Part shown: positions 1 through 11,421 of the stretch, piece after piece
How the letters are laid out: each line of letters starts with the position of its first letter
How positions within the stretch are numbered: position 1 is the stretch's first letter
Assembly: GCA_006503535.1 (NCBI GenBank)
Contig: QYRS01000007.1
Location: 2,914,001-2,978,000 of the forward strand
Direction of reading: 5' to 3'
DNA from: Arthrinium phaeospermum
Taxonomy: Eukaryota; Ascomycota; Sordariomycetes; Amphisphaeriales; Apiosporaceae
Length of the DNA: 64,000 nucleotides
The notes under the pieces: model-generated
Database searches by the model: none
What the model saw: only the letters and a program-made list of their open reading frames with translations
What the model was told of the DNA's origin: nothing
Position numbers and translations under genes: made by a program

Positions 1-1017
1 TGTGAGACCCGTCATTCGACTTTCCACTAGTGACGGCTCGCTTTGCTTTGCGGGTAGGTTGATCTTGGGTATGGTTTGGTCAACAGCAGCGGGGCTTTTG
101 GTCTGGCCGTTCGGTGCTGTATCCTCTACTGTCCCGCTTAGCAAATTCTTGGGCGTTCCTTTGGGCCCAGGCGCAGGAGGTGCTTTGGAAGAACGCATGT
201 TCTTGGTGGCATGCACGATCCGGTTCTGTCGCAGAATGTTGCCACGAATCAGTCGTTTTTGCACCGTCGTGAGCCGGTCAAATCCGTTGGCTGATTGAAA
301 CATCTCGTAGTCGAAAGGGGCACCCTGGTCCGTCTTGATAGACCCCAGGAGGATGGACCTGGCGAGTTCCTCTTGGTAGGCCAGGTACTCCGACTCCACC
401 AGACGAGAGTCGGCTCTTTTGAAACGGAACTCGGTGCCCGATCTTCGCATCATGGAAGAAAAGTGCGCGAGCTCAGTGATGGTCAGCCGTATGCTGAACC
501 TTTGCGACCCAAAGTGGGTGTCGCCGGACTCGGATGGGTGCGAGTCCACCTCACTGCCGTCGTCAGAAACGTCAAAGAAGCCGAAGCCGTCGTCCTCTGG
601 TTCACCTTCTGGTTGGGACGAGCTGGCGTCATTCACCGCCGTTTGTCGGAACAGCTCTTCATCTGTATGAGGATATAAGCTTGTGGTTCCGTTTTTGAGA
701 GGCCGTTACAGCTACTGACCAATGCGCAGGCACTCCAGGAGATCTTCACACAGGGCAGATAACAGCCCAAGGATGATCAGTCGCACATCGTTTCGGTCCC
801 TGACCCGATAGTCGAGGGATGCCTTTGAGGTGCCGAGCGCTTGCAGTCCATAGGCCCAGAGGTTGAGCTCGGCCTGTCGCATCTGGAACCATTGCGCCGG
901 CCACTCGGCGGATCGCGGGGTCGCGGGTGAGAGGCACATAGAAAAGAGGTGCTGGCAGGCCTTTGTGCGGGCACTGATGGTCCCTCCTTGAGATGGGAGG
1001 GCCGCATCGGAGTCCAT
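1..1017 (-). CDS. acuF-like C2H2 zinc-finger protein, 5' part (runs off left edge)
   Basis: Two exons on the minus strand: 1017-720 and 662 to beyond position 1, with a 57-bp intron (663-719; GTCAGT donor, ACAG acceptor) that joins I-G|AT into ...LRIDEEL... in frame. Exon 1 starts MDSDAAL and holds an RFWA-like stretch (NLWAYGLQALGTSKASLDYRVR). Exon 2 continues with an acidic linker and a helical block (MMRRSGTEFRFKRAD ... VQKRLIRGNILRQNR). This order matches the N-terminal half of the large Pezizomycotina family annotated as oxidoreductase-acuF-like C2H2 zinc-finger proteins, in which the zinc fingers lie further on, here outside the window. The second exon is invisible if one looks only for ATG-to-stop ORFs because it has no stop before the edge. 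Function in this family is unknown; a nuclear role is guessed from the zinc fingers. Family assignment is from pattern recognition. Confidence 0.7.
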
Positions 1018-1310
1018 ATCGAATCAACAAATGTCGACAAAGCCGTCTCCGATGAAGCTACAATTTTGCGCGGTTGTCGCATCGAGGATGGGAAGGCGGG
1101 GTCTTCGTTGACGATGGGAACCAACCAGTGGCCTCCCGGTCAGGATAAGCATGCCCACTACGCCAATTATTTGACGCCTGGCCGCACAACATGGGTTCAG
1201 CTGCATATGCCTGTACGTTCGAGTCACATATTTTATTAACCATTAGTCTTGTACTCGGAGTTGCTCCTGTTTCTACATTCCTCCCGCGACCCGCATGGCC
1301 GTTTGTGAAC

Positions 1311-2267
1311 ATGTCTTCCAAATGTTGGTTCGTTCTCCGCCAACACCACTACCCTCCGCCTGTTTTTCCTAAAACTGGCACAGGGAAGATGGGCGGGCCC
1401 CTGTGCCTCGGGCACATCATTCCGAACTTGAGGCACTTGGACAATGTCATCAACACCAAGGAGGGCCCGTTGGCCATTCCGTCCGACATGCCCATCTACC
1501 CGTCGAAAGCCTGGGATTTCAAGTGGGAGGGCAGTGCTGAACGCGGATTCGACGCATCCGTGAATGCTGGCGTCCCCATCGCTGCAGCAGCGGGTATTAC
1601 CGTCAAAGCCGAGACGGCCGTCGCATTCCAGCGCTCGGTGCATAACTTCTGGGAGTTCGATGCACTGGAGACGTACATTATCCAGCCCACCGAAGAGTAC
1701 GTCGAAGACTCGGTCGAGAGCGAACAAGTCGCTGCGTATTTGAGGAAGAGAAGGGTGCTCAAATCTCCCTCCGTCTTCATGATCACAGGATTGATGATTG
1801 CGCGAGGGGCTTCGAGTCAGACGTCTTCTGGGGAAAAAACCGAAGCCAGTCTCCGACCAGGCATGTAAGTATTGTCATTGATAATATTGGTGCAGTCAAT
1901 TACCAAACGCTTCGCTGACGAGGTGTGAAGAGAGCTTCCTGCTGTTGCGGAGGCTGGCATCGGGCTAGGCACCAGCCAGTCTACTTCGTCAGCATCGTCA
2001 GCAAGCAAGTGGACTGACTTCGTCTGGGCTATCCGGCTGGCCAAGATCTCCCAAGGGCTGCTCAACCGCTCCTGGTCCCATGAGACTGTATTTAAGGGTG
2101 CGACATTGGGCCTTGAAGACTCGCAGGACGAGACACAGGATGGAGCAGCCCGGATAATTGAAGCTTTGGCCCGGGAAGGCCTCGAGGCGGACAGTGACTA
2201 TGGTGTGGAGGTGGGCGACGGCATGGTTTTCATACGCGCCCAGCCCAATTCCCCCGAGGAAGAGTAG
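1311..2267 (+). CDS. Gasdermin-like pore-forming cell-death protein (RCD-1/HET-Q1 type)
   Basis: Model join(1311..1323,1384..1864,1931..2267), about 276 aa. If the first 60-bp intron is not used the frame stays open, and an alternative start is the ATG at 1389 (270 aa). The intron 1865-1930 (GTAAGT, CTGAC branch, AAG acceptor) is needed to reach the last exon. The protein reads IIPNLRHLDNVIN, a small-residue-rich stretch (ASVNAGVPIAAAAGI), then VAFQRSVHNFWEFDALETYII, MITGLMIARGA, and a C-terminal exon with DFVWAIRLAKISQGLL. Length and motif order fit the fungal gasdermin-like family, about 240-280 aa, whose N-terminal two thirds form membrane pores after removal of a short C-terminal tail. 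The subtilisin-like gene 477 bp downstream on the same strand is the usual partner, which strengthens the call. No break is seen. A search against RCD-1 and HET-Q1 would settle identity. Confidence 0.68.
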
Positions 2268-2743
2268 AGACTACATAGGCTAGCATTGACGATGTTGAGC
2301 TTCTCAAGCAACTAGTCAGTGCTCATTGTCAATTTTGAAGGATCCATCATATTGCAATTGCAAAACCAGTTCCGGCCCCCAACGAAGGATAATGGGATGA
2401 CAGACATTCGCGCCGCAAAAATGAGGGGTAATGCCTGCTCCACCGTCAGTCACAGCAGCTGAGGTCCTTAGGCGCTGTAGACAGCAGCAGGAAGCCACTG
2501 TGCCGCGAGAGCCTGCGGTATTAGCGAAATTCCTTCTTCGCTCCGAATCTTAACTCCTACTCCCCATCGAGTAAATCGCGCCAAAATGCGACCATTTCGC
2601 GCAAGACGAACATGGCATTTCAATTGAATGGTTTCCTCTTGCCCTCCAGGAACCGTCCCTGAGCCTCGCCCGCCAGCAGTTAGCGCCCCGAGTTAGTCCA
2701 GCACTTCAACCTTATCCCGACGACAGTGCGCGGGCGGCCCGTC
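2268..2743. other. Spacer between gasdermin-like and protease genes
   Basis: No coding frame is convincing here. It should hold the 3' end of the first gene and the promoter of the second. The two genes are co-oriented, not divergent. Confidence 0.5.
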
Positions 2744-5695
2744 ATGGCCCATCAAACGTGCATCCACTTCGCGATCGAGGCAACCCAGCGGCTTCAGCAG
2801 CATGCCTTGGCCTGCGAGTCCGCCAGACCGTCCGCTTTCTCCAGCCAGCTTGCCAGCTTGGCATACCACGTATGCCAGGCCCTTGAGCAGTTTGCCGACG
2901 AGCCCGTCGCGGACCAGAAGCATGGCATGCGACACGTGCAGCAGTATCTCGAGATCTTGAACCGGCTTTACCAGGTACCCATGATCATGTACCAAGATTC
3001 CCCACGTTGCCAGTGTTTTAGACTGACCCCGCGCCATCATAGTGGCCGACGCCGCCTTCTTCAACCACCAAATCCCGAGCCGTCTTATTCGATCGCAAAC
3101 ATTACCCGAATATTGTCAAAGCGCTAGCGCAAGGGCCTCGAAGTGGAACATGTCTGGACACTTTAAAGGGCTTTGCCGCCGCGAAGGACTCGAGGGCGCT
3201 TGTCTTACAGAAGAAGCTGCTGAAGAGCATCGGAGAATTCCGCAAATCGATATCGAGTAGTCAGGGCGCGGTGGGACTGACCGAAGTGGCTTTGCCAGAA
3301 CAGCGGCAGAAAGACAGGCATGACTACCAGGCCTATATCCGCACATTGTACGACACTCTGTCGTCGCATTGCCTGTGCCAAGCCGACGGCGGGACCGACC
3401 CCATCACGGCCAATTTGCGGCTGAACAGTTGCTGTGTCCCCAACGAGGTCGACAACAGCGTTAGCTTCAGCCTTCTCTTTCTCGACCATCCCCACCGGAA
3501 TCTGAGTGGGAACTCTAGCCAGTGGCAGGATGCCGTGGTCCGTGTGCACAAGCGAAGGTATTTCATGCGAAGACGCGTGTGGGTTAGAATCGCGCTGACA
3601 TACACCTCAGGGGTGTGAAGTTCAAGAAGACGGAACCGGAACTATGTTCGAGTCGGGACAAGACCATCCCCTCGGGCGGTCTATGCCAGTTGATAACCAA
3701 AAGGGCACAATCTCAACTAGTCTTCGCCGTATCCGACCAAGGCCTGGTGCTGGAGAGGCCGGCTCCTCTCTCGCGGCGCTACATACTTCGGTCGCCCAGC
3801 ATTTCCCTATCAAGCCTTCTCGAAGCCACACTGCTGGATACCAAATCGCGCCTATTGCTGTCCTACATTCTGGCCAAGGCCGTCTGGCAGTTCTATGACT
3901 CCAAGTGGATGCGCCAGGAATGGAACAAGGATTCACTGCATTTTATGTTCGAAAAGACATCCACCGTCCCCAAGGCAGTCTTGGTCAACGAGCCGTTTCT
4001 GTATCATGACTTTGGGAAAGACACCCGGCCTCCAGAGGACGACGGAATGAGGGTTCACCAATTCCCCAAGATTCTGGCCTTGGGGATTATGCTGCTGGAG
4101 ATTGAGCTCGGCATCAGTCTGGAAGACAAGCGAAGCGCCGATTGCATCAACGACGACGGCTCTCCCGCCATGAACGCGGACCTCATGACGGCGATCGAGG
4201 TTTTCAACAACGACCTGCAGGCCAAGACGGACGTCATGGTCCCTCTCAAAAAGGCGATTGAGGCGTGCATCTGGCCCACCTCGTTTGACCAACACCAAGG
4301 CGATACAGACTCCATCCGCGAGGCGCTCTGGAAAGGCGTAGTCCGACCGATCGAACAGGTGTACATGATAGCCTGGGAGCATCCAGACGAGACGAAGGTC
4401 CAGCCGATAGACCTGGAGGTGTTGGTCGGTCACTGCGCAAGTCGGGGACCCTCTCTACCCATGACACCCGAACCCCAGTCTGCATTGCCTATTCAACAGT
4501 ACCATCACATCTCAGCTGATTGGCCACAAAGTGCTTTTGCGATGAACCAGAGTGTTGAGCTGTGAGTGAAAGCAGTTTTCCGATAGTATGTTACTTGTGC
4601 TAATGACACTTTAAAGCCCCTTGATCCATTCAAGACACAACCTGCAATTACATGGAACGATGGCTGCTGAGTAAGTCTTCATTGACAAACCCCATTATAG
4701 TCCAAAGCTTACAATTGTCTACCAGGTCCGGTTTCTCTTCGGATCAGTGGTTCCAGCATCTGAGCCCCCTGAACAACATCCTGCGGGCCAAACCAAAAGA
4801 CCAGGACGGCCAATGGAGGAAGTCCCGGATCGCCGTCTTGGATACGGGAGTGAGCGAAGACCTAGCTGACTCGGAGGACTGGGTACGCGGCTACAAGGAC
4901 TTCGTGAGCGGCGATGACGACACCTGGCAGGACAGTACAGGCCACGGCACCAACGCGATCCGCCTCATCAAGATGGTCTACAACATGGCCGACATATACG
5001 TGGCTCGGGTCTTCGAAGGGCGGGAGGCTTGCGAGAACACCCACGTTCTGATGGCTCAGGCAATGCAGCACGCCGTCCGCGAGTGGAAAGCGGATGTGAT
5101 CGCCATGCCTTCGGGGTTTCCTTGCCAGTACAAAGAGATTCGGGAAGCTGTGGACGCGGCCAACGCAAACCACGTGCTCATCTTCAGCGCCGCCGCCAAC
5201 TACGGCAATGTGACCGACGTGGCGTTTCCGGGTCGTCTCTACCGGGACGCCAAGCTCTTCTGCATGTTCTCGACCGACGCCAACGCGCGATGTCTCCATA
5301 ACCTTAACCCTTCCCCCTTGGCCGGCGCTCGGTACAGCTTTGCCGTGTTGGGTGAGAACATCCAGCTGCCGGGGATGCAGGGTCCGTTGCTGTCGGGGAC
5401 GTCGTACTCGACCGTCATTGGCGCCGCGCTCGCCGGCCGCATCCTCGACTTCTCACGCCAGCCGCTCGCACGACACGGGATGCGGGGTGTTGCTGACCTC
5501 TCACGGGTCGAGGGCATGTCGGCCGTTTTTGCCCGCATGGCTAGGGGAGCTGTCGACAACGGGTACCACTGCATCGCCCCCTGGAAGATCATGCCGAGTC
5601 TGGATCATGTGGATGGGGCGAAGCGGAAAGAGGCACAGCGGGCGCATATATGCGAGACGATATCCAGGGCGTTGGAAGATATGTATGCAAATTAG
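2744..5695 (+). CDS. DUF7580-like domain fused to S8 subtilisin protease (HET-Q2-like)
   Basis: Five exons, 2744-2974, 3043-3557, 3611-4561, 4617-4670 and 4726-5695, sum to exactly 907 codons (906 aa). Introns are 53-68 bp with good donors and branch sites (for example CTGACC before CATAG at 3042). Residues 1 to about 500 are alpha-helical and carry the DUF7580-like signature (LYDTLSSHCLC, FLDHPHRNLSG, LLEATLLDTKSRLLLSYILAKAVWQFYDS, FPKILALGIMLLEIELG). Such domains occur as the N-terminal part of NLR-like and other fungal immune proteins. Residues about 600-880 are a subtilisin domain with all catalytic residues: Asp in AVLDTGV (~623), His in GHGT (~657), oxyanion Asn in AAANYGN (~742) and Ser in SGTS (~810). 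There is no signal peptide, so it is cytosolic. The start is the first in-frame ATG. It probably cleaves and activates the gasdermin-like protein upstream in response to a non-self or infection signal, as for HET-Q2/HET-Q1; that role is inferred. Confidence 0.8.
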
Positions 5696-6737
5696 GCACA
5701 TCTGTAAAAGAAGAAGAAACTTACATTCAATTGTCATGCTTCGTGGAACCGAAGACACAAATCAGGCTGTCGGTGATACTAACAGTGTGTGCGCATTCAC
5801 TTCAAGGAGTCGCTGTCAATAAATAACGCCTCCTTCATCGGCCTGGTAGTTGGGCCATCCGCCTCCGATGTTACGGCCGCCGGGGGTTACGGAACGCGAA
5901 TAGGGGTTCCACAAGCTGATACCACTTGCATGTGCGAATCCCTTCCCAATACCCAATACATTGCAAATAACCATGGCCGATGGCATGCAGTTGCATCTCC
6001 CGAATTCAGCTCCCAAGACGGACGCCCAGGGTACTACTGGCGTTCGGTGTTCCTGTTTGCAGGGACTATGGCGACATGACGGGGGCACGATGGCTCATAC
6101 TCTAGGTACTTACCACCACGCATGATGCACGCATCAAACCTCGCAGCAGGGGGCGTTTTGATTCTTATCGGGCTGCATACAGTCCATTCTGACAGCGAGG
6201 GGCACTGCAGAGTAAAATACCTCACATTCCCAACGTTGTGGTTGAGCCATTCGCCTCTACGATGGCGTGATAGGTCGGTTCGTGGGGGGTCGTCACACCA
6301 AACCCGAAAAGGGGTTCCACACAGCTGCAGTATTCGTGATACTCCATTGCCAAAGTTCGTTATAAATAGCCGTAGTTGTTTTGCTCTCGTAGAAACGACA
6401 TTCACTCCTCCCTCCCATTTTCGCTTGCTAAATCCGGCTGGGCACCAAATCCTGCCATCGTCGCAGATCAAGTAATTGGATTCTCACAAGAATCACACCA
6501 GACCCTTTTCACAACTACCGGGCTGTTACTTCGATTATACTTCCGTTTGGCGTGCGTTTAATAACGTGAGTGTGGGCTTATTCCGCTTGCCGCTCGACCT
6601 CTCCGTGAACTTTGTCTTTATTCAGACGTCAGTCGGAGAAACGCCGAGGGGTTACCAGCCGAGCTAAAACTTCTGGGGCAGCTGCATTCTACGTGAGAGC
6701 CCATCAGCGGGTACGGTATCGCCTCGTTCTCCTGAAC
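5696..6737. other. Intergenic region, no gene seen
   Basis: About 1 kb between the protease and the permease. Only short frames without family motifs occur. The part after about 6.4 kb should hold the permease promoter and leader. Confidence 0.5.
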
Positions 6738-8720
6738 ATGTCTTTGCCCAGCAGCTGCGATGGGGATACGATCGCCACAGGAACGAAGAGCGGAGGTGTG
6801 GACGTGGTCCGCGAAAAGGGAGCCCCCTCCCCCACGACCGGGAGCTTGCAATACGTGGCGGGAGCCGGAGGTAACGATGCACCGTCCACGTACCAAATCG
6901 CCACCGGTGCACCCGTCGAAGACCACTCCCCCTCGGCTACAATGTCGGCCCCGTCACCATCGTCTTTCTCAACATTAGCATGATGATCGGCACCGGTATT
7001 TACTCGACGCGTGAGTCTGTCCCAAGTGTAAAGATTCCCCGCCACCGGTTCGGCTGACTAAGTGAGTATCCAGCCTCCTCCATCATGGGCGGCACAGGGT
7101 CCGTCGGCGTGAGCATCCTGTACTGGCTGCTGGGCGGCGTCATCTCGCTCTCCAGCGCCGCCGTCTACCTCGAGTTTACCTCGTACTTCCCCAGCCGGTC
7201 CGGGGCCGAGGTGGTCTATCTGGAGCAGGCCTTCCCGTTCCCCCGCTTCTTCTTCCCCACCACGTACGCCATGCAAAAGGTCATCATGTCGTTCCGGAGT
7301 AGCAATTGCATCGGTAGGCTTCTCTGGAGTTCCTGTTCCCCATGGCTCGGCTTTCTGACGAAGTGACAGTACTGGCGAACTACTTGTTCGCCGCCGCGGG
7401 CCGCACCGGCACCGAGTGGCAGATCAAAGGGGTCGCCCTGGCTGGTTACACCGTGGTGCTGCTGGGTACGTATCACCCGGTGTCGTGTGTATCCGCCAAG
7501 ACTAACCTTCGGCAGCGGTGGTATTCCACACCAAGTACTCGTACTACCTATCCAACGCCATTGGCGTCGTGAAGCTGATCACGCTGATCTTCATTGCCGT
7601 GACGGGCCTCGTGGTGCTGGGCGGGCGCACTCGGGTACCCGAACCCCAGGCCCATTTTGCCCGCCCGTTTGAGGGCACGGCGACCCCCTATGGAATGACC
7701 ATCGCCTTGTATCGAATCATCTACTCCTACGGCGGATGGAACAACGCCTTTAACGTCACCAACGAAATCAAGGTACGAATGTGATCGAGCTAGAGAAAAT
7801 GGGGCGTTGTGGCTGACGAGAAGAACCAGAACCCAGTAGCACAAATCAAGAGGAACGGGGTCATCTCGATTGTGACCGTGACGGTCCTGTACATACTGGC
7901 CAATGTCGCCTATGTGGCCGCGGGTGAGTGGCGTTTTCGTCATGTTCCTGGTCTCTTTAGGGGTTGCTAACAAGGCAAAGTCGGCAAGGAAAACCTCCAG
8001 AACTCGGGCACCATCGCGGCCACGCTGTTCTTCACGGCCGTCTTTGGCCAGTCGCGGGCGGTCCGGGGGCTCAACCTGCTGATCGCCCTCAGCTCGTTCG
8101 GGAACCTGCTGGCCGTGATGCTGGGGGCGGCCCGCATGCTCCGCGAGTGCGGCCGGCAGGGCGTCCTGCCCTGGACCCGGTTCTGGGTCTCGACGCGGCC
8201 GTTCGACACGCCCCTGGGCCCTTACCTGCTCGACTGGGCGCTGACCGCCGTCGTCATCCTGGCCCTCCCCGCCGGCGACGCCTTCAACTTCGTCGCCGAC
8301 CTGGCCGTCTACCCCGCCGCCTTCTTCAGCTTCCTGGCCGCCGCCGGGCTGTACCTCGTGCGCTGGCGCCGCCGCCGGGCCGGTCTGTCCGGCCGGCCCC
8401 AGTTCCAAGCGTGGCACAGCGTCATCGTCTTCAACGTCCTGGTCCACCTGTACTTGTTGGTGATGCCCTGGTACCCGCCCACCGGCGGCAAGGCCGACGT
8501 CTCCTTCTGGTACGGCACCTACATCGTCACGGGGCTGGCCATCCTGGCGGCGTGCGGCGCCTACTACGGGGCCTGGGTGCACGCCATCCCCCGTTGGCGC
8601 GGGTACGAGCTAAGGCAGCAGGTGATGGACTTTGGGGACGGGGCGCAGGCTTATCAAGTGGTCAAGGTGCCGGCGGCAGAGGTGGCGGAGTGGGACGCGA
8701 CGCATGGGCCGGGCAGATGA
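6738..8720 (+). CDS. Amino-acid permease (LAT/Mup1-like), frameshifted in exon 1
   Basis: Exons 6738-7010, 7074-7313, 7370-7465, 7516-7772, 7830-7923 and 7981-8720 total 1700 bases, one short of 567 codons. The mismatch lies in exon 1: the ATG frame (MSLPSSCDGD...) loses register at the run of five C at 6928-6932, after which the frame encoding GYNVGPVTIVFLNISMMIGTGIYSTP, the conserved first membrane segment, takes over. The rest is intact, with about 12 hydrophobic segments, YLEFTSYFPSRSGAEVVYLEQAF, and the GGWNNAFNVTNEIKNPV motif typical of fungal LAT-family/high-affinity methionine permeases. All five introns are canonical and keep phase. It would import amino acids across the plasma membrane. 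Whether the one-base loss is real or a homopolymer sequencing error cannot be told here; everything downstream looks under selection, which favours an error or a very recent mutation. Confidence 0.8.
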
Positions 8721-9556
8721 GTTTCAAGAGCGGGTGATAGATTAGTGCCTTTCGTTATCGCAGATTGCCCATTCAACTTACTTAGCCTTGACTAATCAGC
8801 TGCCGGGGAGTCGGTACTTCTGCAGTCACCCTAGCGGAAGTTGCCGCAATCCAAGGGTAGGCCTTGTACATGGCTTGTGAGAATGCCAGTCTAGATGATT
8901 GCTGACGATTTCGCTCTGTGATTATTCCCGGCCGGTAACCCAGTAACTAGATTCTGGCCATACTTGTGAGTATTCATCATGACTCGTTTTCGCGTTGGCG
9001 GTGGGCAAAGAACACCAGAATGTATTTGGTCTAGCCGGACTCGGGGCCGCCGTGGGAAAGGGTCCTGGGTCACCAAGCCCCATCATCTCCCGGTTTGTCG
9101 GTCTGGGCTTGAGCCCCGGACCTTGTACAGTGGGGTAAGACCTGCCACTGCTGTCTTCTACAGCGCTTCCCCAACTTCTAGGCGTGTGGAGTCTAACCTA
9201 GTGCCTTGGCCGAATTGTGTCCACCCATTCTTGGCCAAGAATGGCTCAAATGTTCTTCAGATATTGCCATCTTTCTTGTATGGCCCATCGTCAAAACATG
9301 CAGGGTCTACCCTCCCCGACAGCTGGTTTCTCCACCGCATTGTTTAGCATGGTCTAGCAGGGATCGCTCGCCACTAAACTCCAGCGTTGATCCTGGCCCC
9401 CTTATCTTTGACATGCCCGCAGAGATGGATTTGCCCAACTATGCCCTGGCAGCTAATCTCATAACTATGGATATGGTCCCGACGGGGAGGATGGAATTTC
9501 TTCGAGAAGGTCCCCTTTCTTCTCACCTCGACGACCAAACGCAACTGCAGATCAAA
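8721..9556. other. Intergenic region, no gene seen
   Basis: Between the permease stop and the MFS start. An open frame extends upstream of 9557 to 9206 and contains an alternative ATG at 9413, but its translation has no family character. It is treated as leader. Confidence 0.45.
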
Positions 9557-11245
9557 ATGAGGACTCGACACGGAGCTACGGCGGCGGAACCCACCGAGAC
9601 TGCACCCTTGGTGCCAGGAGTTCAGACCAGTGATACCTCGACTTTACTAGTAGGCGACGACTCCGTCTCGGGCGCGGGTTGGACCAAGGATGCTGTGAGG
9701 ACCGCCGCTTTGGCCACCGTCTTCCTGATCCTGTACGCCTTTGCCGATGTGGCCCGCTACGTCTCCGTCGTGCGGCTGCTCGAGCTCGGCATTTGCCGGG
9801 AGCAGTACCTCAAAGACGGCAACGCCAATGCTACCCTCGGCGGCGGCTTCATCCCGGAACACCTCTGCAAGTCGCCCGAGATCCAGCAGCGCCTCGCCCA
9901 CCTCCGCGGCTACCTCGCCTCCCTCGAAGCCGTCGTCGGCCTGCTCCTGACGCTACCCTACGGCCTCGTCGTGGACCGCGTCGGGGAGCGCTTCCTCGCC
10001 GGGCTCAATGTGCTGGGCTACGTGCTGTCCTGCGTGTGGCTGGTCGTCGTCTGCCGCTACTGGAGCCTGTTCTCCGTCTGGGTCGCGGTGCTTTCGCCGC
10101 TCTTTCGGGTGATTGGCGGCGGCACGCCTACCTACATGTCCGTCATTTACGCCATGGCGAGCAAGCGGGTCCCGGCCGAGAGCAGGTGAGTCTTCCAGAT
10201 CATGTAGTCTCGGATTCAGATGTGTTACTCACGCTTGGCACAGGTCCCTCGTGTTCTTCGTCTTCACCGGCGGGCAGATCGTGGCCACCATCACGTCCAT
10301 CCTAGTCACGGCCTGGTTCCTCGACCACCAGCTGCTGTTCGCCCCTGTCCTCCTCAGCATACCCCTCGGCTGCCTCTGTCTGGTCTCTCTCGCCTTCATC
10401 CGGCCCCAACCTACTGTCAAGACAGCTGCATCTGACTGCGAGAACGAGCTGGAACAAGAAGAGGGCAGTGCCCTCCTCGGCACCCTTCGTCACAGCTGGG
10501 GCGTTGTCATGCAGCTGTTCGAGGACCGCCGGGTCGTGGTGTTGCTCGCCGCCGTGCCGCTGGCTAAGCTCAACACACCGATGGCGGAACTTACACTGCA
10601 ATACATCGCGGAGAAGTTTGACTTGTCCATAGCCTCGGTCAGTATCACCAGCCCTTGTGCATGGTGTCCCGTTTCTAACTGTTTACGTAGGCCAGCCGAG
10701 TTCTGTCGGTTAAAGCATTTGAAAGTCTGGTGCTGATGATCGTCATCTTGCCTCTCCTCCAAAAGGTCGGCCAGACCAAGTTCCATGTCTCGTCTTTCCG
10801 GATGGACATGTACATCACGCAGTACAGCTTCCTGATCCAGGCTGTCGGCTGTTTTCTCATGGCATTTGCCCAGGCTTTTTACCTGTTCATCTTAGGTGCG
10901 TTCTTTTTCTAGTCAAGTAAGAATATCTTTCCAATACTGAAACCAACAGGTCTTCTACTATTCTCGCTCGGCAGCAGCACAAGACCAGCTCTGCAGTCAG
11001 TTATCACCGACCTGGTCAGCCCGCAGCATGTGGCCGTCTTGTATACCGTCATTGCGGTGGCGGACGGTGTGGCCTCAGCTGCTGGGGCGTTGGCCCTCAA
11101 CCGAGCCTTCGCCATGGTTATCAAGTGGGACGTGCCGCTATATCTGGGATTCCCGTTCCTCATTGGAGCAGTGTGTTGCATGGTTGGGTTTGCGGGGACC
11201 GTGCTTGTGGGGCGTCGTGCCATATCGAAGCCGAGTGTACAGTAG
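9557..11245 (+). CDS. Major facilitator superfamily transporter
   Basis: Exons 9557-10185, 10244-10637, 10691-10895 and 10950-11245 give 508 codons (507 aa). The protein has a short charged N-terminus (ETAPLVPG), then 11-12 hydrophobic segments in the two-bundle MFS layout. A long loop after TM1 (CREQYLKDGNANATLGGGFIPEHLC) is followed by GLLLTLPYGLVVDRVGERFLAGL, a good match to the MFS loop 2-3 signature, and by SRVLSVKAFESLVLMIVILP in the second half. This arrangement, with a large first loop ending in a conserved Cys and PYG..VDR, is common in a group of uncharacterised fungal MFS proteins. Substrate is unknown. Start chosen at the ATG nearest the usual N-terminal length; 9413 is an in-frame alternative that would add 48 residues. 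No sign of damage. Confidence 0.82.
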
Positions 11246-11421
11246 CTTGTGGTTGAGGACTATCTAGTATGTCCCTGAATCCTCGTATCATGAAGACCTC
11301 AGTGGTCCTATAGCACCTTACACATATCATAATAATATCATTGTTCAATTTCCCAAACCAAGTACAAACTACACATAGACTAAACTAGTCCAATATTTCA
11401 ACCAAACACTACTTGAACCGA

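Noticed and set aside
9206..9556. N-terminal extension of the MFS transporter
   Set aside because: The extension starts with TTG, has no family-like sequence, and the ATG at 9557 gives the usual N-terminal length.
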